Origin: Paracoccaceae bacterium
Lineage (GTDB): Bacteria; Pseudomonadota; Alphaproteobacteria; Rhodobacterales; Rhodobacteraceae
NCBI GenBank assembly: GCA_003535335.1
Contig: DOHJ01000122.1
Span: 7,399 to 14,623 of the forward strand
Reading direction: 5' to 3'
DNA length: 7,225 nt
The stretch's first letter is position 1; each line of letters starts with the position of its first letter. Below the pieces are notes generated by a model. It saw nothing but the letters and a program-made list of their open reading frames with translations. It searched no databases and was not told where the DNA came from. Shown piece after piece: positions 5,653 to 7,225 of the stretch. The position numbers and the translations under genes are program-made.

Positions 5653-6741
5653 ATGGGCTATACAATTTCAGAAATTGCAACAGCGCTTTCGGCAAAATCC
5701 GTCGGCGCTGTTGATCTGTTAATCACCGGCGCAAGCGAACCTGCCACGGCCACGGCCGATGATCTGGCCTTGGCCATGGATCAAAAATACGCGGGCGGGC
5801 TGGCCGATGGTCAGGCGCGAGCTGCAATCCTGTGGGACGGGGCCGATTGGCAGGCGCTGGGGCTTTTGGCCGCGATATTTGTGCCGCGCCCGCGTTATGC
5901 GATGTCCGGCCTGACTGCGCTGCTTGACCCCGGACCACAGATTGCTGCGGGCATTCATCAAACGGCCGTGGTTGATCAAACAGCAAAGATCGGGGCAGGG
6001 GCTGCGATTGGGCCTTTTGTGGTAATAGGGCCGGCCGTGGTAATCGGTGAAAATGCACGGATTGCCAGCCATGTCTCGTTGGAATCCGGTGTGCAAATTG
6101 GCGATGAGGCCTTGCTGCATTCAGGTGTGCGGATCGGCGCGAATGTGCAAATTGGTGATGGGTTTATTGCCCAACCCGGCGCTGTTGTTGGTTCTGACGG
6201 GTTTTCCTTTGTGACGCCGGAAAAATCCACAGTCGAGCAGGCCCGCGAAACTCTGGGCAAAGACGTTACGGCCAATGCCCAAAGCTGGACCCGGATCCAT
6301 TCGCTGGGTTCCGTGCAGATCGGTAACAATGTCGAGCTGGGGGCCAATGTGACGATTGACAAAGGCACGATCCGCTCAACCCGTATTGGCAATGGCACCA
6401 AATTGGATAATCAGGTGCATGTTGGCCATAATGTGCAAATTGGCGAGGATTGTTTGTTGTGCGGCCAAGTTGGAATCGCCGGATCATCGCGCATTGGTAA
6501 CCGCGTGGTGATGGCGGGGCAATGCGGGGTTTCGGATAATATTTTTGTCGGTGATGACGTGGTTGCGGGCGGGGCAAGCAAAATATTTACCAATGCACCT
6601 GCAGGGCGGATTTTGCTGGGATCCCCTGCGGTTAAAATGGAAAATCATGTCGAGATGCAAAAAGCCCTGCGTCGGTTGCCACGGATGGCAAAACAGCTGG
6701 CTGAATTGAAAAACCTGTTAGGAAAAAAAGGTAATAGCTAA
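5653..6741 (+). CDS. lpxD: UDP-3-O-(3-hydroxyacyl)glucosamine N-acyltransferase
   Basis: Cytoplasmic enzyme of the third lipid A step: it moves a 3-hydroxyacyl chain from acyl carrier protein to the 2-amine of UDP-3-O-acyl-glucosamine. It has 362 residues (E. coli 341). Residues 1-95 form the uridine-binding N-domain, shorter than in E. coli. Left-handed beta-helix hexapeptide repeats run from about 100 to 325 (IGAGAAIGPFVVIG and many similar). The catalytic His is His259 in VGHNVQIGE, equivalent to E. coli His239. A C-terminal helix follows (331-355). Two oddities stand out: a loop of about 30 residues at 187-216 that is longer than in E. coli, and Asn296 where E. coli has His276. It lies 32 bp after the L,D-transpeptidase gene and is probably co-transcribed with it, away from the usual bamA-fabZ-lpxA cluster. 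It may be the sole LpxD of the genome or a paralogue; the window cannot tell. Confidence 0.92.
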   Translation: MGYTISEIATALSAKSVGAVDLLITGASEPATATADDLALAMDQKYAGGLADGQARAAILWDGADWQALGLLAAIFVPRPRYAMSGLTALLDPGPQIAAGIHQTAVVDQTAKIGAGAAIGPFVVIGPAVVIGENARIASHVSLESGVQIGDEALLHSGVRIGANVQIGDGFIAQPGAVVGSDGFSFVTPEKSTVEQARETLGKDVTANAQSWTRIHSLGSVQIGNNVELGANVTIDKGTIRSTRIGNGTKLDNQVHVGHNVQIGEDCLLCGQVGIAGSSRIGNRVVMAGQCGVSDNIFVGDDVVAGGASKIFTNAPAGRILLGSPAVKMENHVEMQKALRRLPRMAKQLAELKNLLGKKGNS

Positions 6742-6742
6742 T

Positions 6743-6782
6743 AAAAACGCCGCCCTGTTTTGTTGGGCGGCGCAATCATTTT
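6743..6782. terminator. Intrinsic terminator between convergent lpxD and ialB-like genes
   Basis: A perfect 8-bp GC stem CGCCGCCC (6748-6755) / GGGCGGCG (6765-6772) has a 9-base loop. On the minus strand it is followed at once by five T (complement of 6743-6747), a strong terminator for the IalB-family gene 27 bases before. On the plus strand it starts six bases after the lpxD stop, but the following T-run is interrupted (CAATCATTTT), so it works less clearly in that direction. It is probably shared. Confidence 0.88.
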
Positions 6783-6798
6783 CAGTATTGCTCAGGCT

Positions 6799-7225
6799 CT
6801 AATCAATAGCGGCGGCTTCCAACGCATCATAGGCTTTGGTGAAACCGGTCAGTGACAAGTCGAGCTTAACTTTTTGATCAGGTGCTACCATCGGCACGAT
6901 CGTCACACTGGCACCTGCACCGCGTTTGAAACTGGCAACATCGGCACCGGAAAACCCGATGCGCGAATAACAACCGTCAGCCGCACACCAAGTGAAGCGG
7001 AAACGTTTTTTCGGACCACCATCAACCGTAATAGTCAATTGTTCGGTCAGCATGGTTTCCAGCGGTGTGATAACCAACGCACCTGCGGCAAATTTCTGGG
7101 TCTTTGGCAGTTTGAACATGTTGATTTCCGCAACACCATTGCCATCTTTATCTTTTAGCAACTGATATAGTTTGCAGGGCTCTTTTTCGCCTTCGGGCGC
7201 GCGAACGCAACGCAATTCCCAAGCG
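6799..7225 (-). CDS. Invasion-associated locus B (IalB) family protein, partial (C-terminal 141 residues)
   Basis: The gene enters from the right edge, so its N-terminus and expected signal peptide lie outside the window. The visible part begins AWELRCVRAPEGEKEPCK and is typical of the IalB family, secreted or periplasmic proteins common in alphaproteobacteria and named after a Bartonella erythrocyte-invasion factor; in free-living species their role is unknown. Four cysteines are placed as in the family, two in LRCVRAPEGEKEPCK and two in WCAADGCYSRI, which suggests two disulfides. The C-terminal half alternates beta-strand-like segments (ALVITPLE, SVTIVPMV, VKLDLSLTGF). A TTG at 7215-7213 could be read as a start, but it is internal: the conserved WEL residues precede it in frame. 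It converges on lpxD and ends before a strong terminator. Confidence 0.85.
   Translation of the reverse strand, partial: AWELRCVRAPEGEKEPCKLYQLLKDKDGNGVAEINMFKLPKTQKFAAGALVITPLETMLTEQLTITVDGGPKKRFRFTWCAADGCYSRIGFSGADVASFKRGAGASVTIVPMVAPDQKVKLDLSLTGFTKAYDALEAAAID

Noticed and set aside
5719..6593. Minus-strand frames of 60-141 codons opposite lpxD
   Set aside because: The repeated ICT/PIT-type composition is simply the reverse reading of the hexapeptide repeat codons of LpxD.
7213..7215. TTG as the start of the IalB-family gene
   Set aside because: In-frame codons further upstream (AWE) continue a family-typical AWELRC segment, so the TTG is an internal Leu codon and the gene extends beyond the window.

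Overview
The window looks like core chromosome of an alphaproteobacterium, most likely a Rhodobacterales (Roseobacter-type) marine bacterium with moderate GC. The evidence is the protein flavour: a LysR gene divergent from a CoA-acylating methylmalonate-semialdehyde dehydrogenase gene, an IalB-family protein, a Tat-exported DUF882 protein, and an LpxD outside the usual lipid A cluster. This placement comes from recall of protein families, not from a search. I see no tRNA or rRNA gene, insertion sequence, CRISPR array, prophage or other mobile element.

Layout. Positions 1-485 (minus) hold the N-terminal part of a YbdK/GCS2-type carboxylate-amine ligase, cut by the window edge. Positions 587-2086 (minus) encode MmsA, which ends at a clear intrinsic terminator (536-563). 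Across a 101-bp divergent spacer lies a LysR-type regulator (2188-3096, plus). The spacer carries two TTGCA-N4-TGC(A/T)A sites 42 bp apart, which suit joint control of mmsA and the regulator gene. The LysR gene meets a Tat-exported DUF882/MepK-like peptidase gene (3093-3677, minus) tail to tail, and both use one CTAG as their stop codon. After a 326-bp divergent spacer come a YcbB/LdtD-type L,D-transpeptidase (4004-5620) and, 32 bp later, LpxD (5653-6741). A strong hairpin (6748-6772) then separates lpxD from an IalB-family gene entering from the right edge (6799-7225, minus).

Functionally there are two blocks. The left block is catabolic: valine, propionate-type or myo-inositol-derived semialdehyde oxidation by MmsA, with a local regulator. 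The right block is envelope biology: an enzyme predicted to make 3-3 peptidoglycan cross-links (LdtD-like), a divergent enzyme predicted to cut them (MepK-like), and an acyltransferase of lipid A synthesis (LpxD) directly downstream of the transpeptidase gene. A periplasmic IalB protein follows.

I did not find an obviously new defence, mobile or RNA system. The points most worth a second look are the pairing of peptidoglycan 3-3 cross-linking with lipid A synthesis, an Asn in LpxD where E. coli has a conserved second active-site His, a small hairpin overlapping the lpxD ribosome binding site, the phased operator pair between mmsA and lysR, and the shared CTAG stop.
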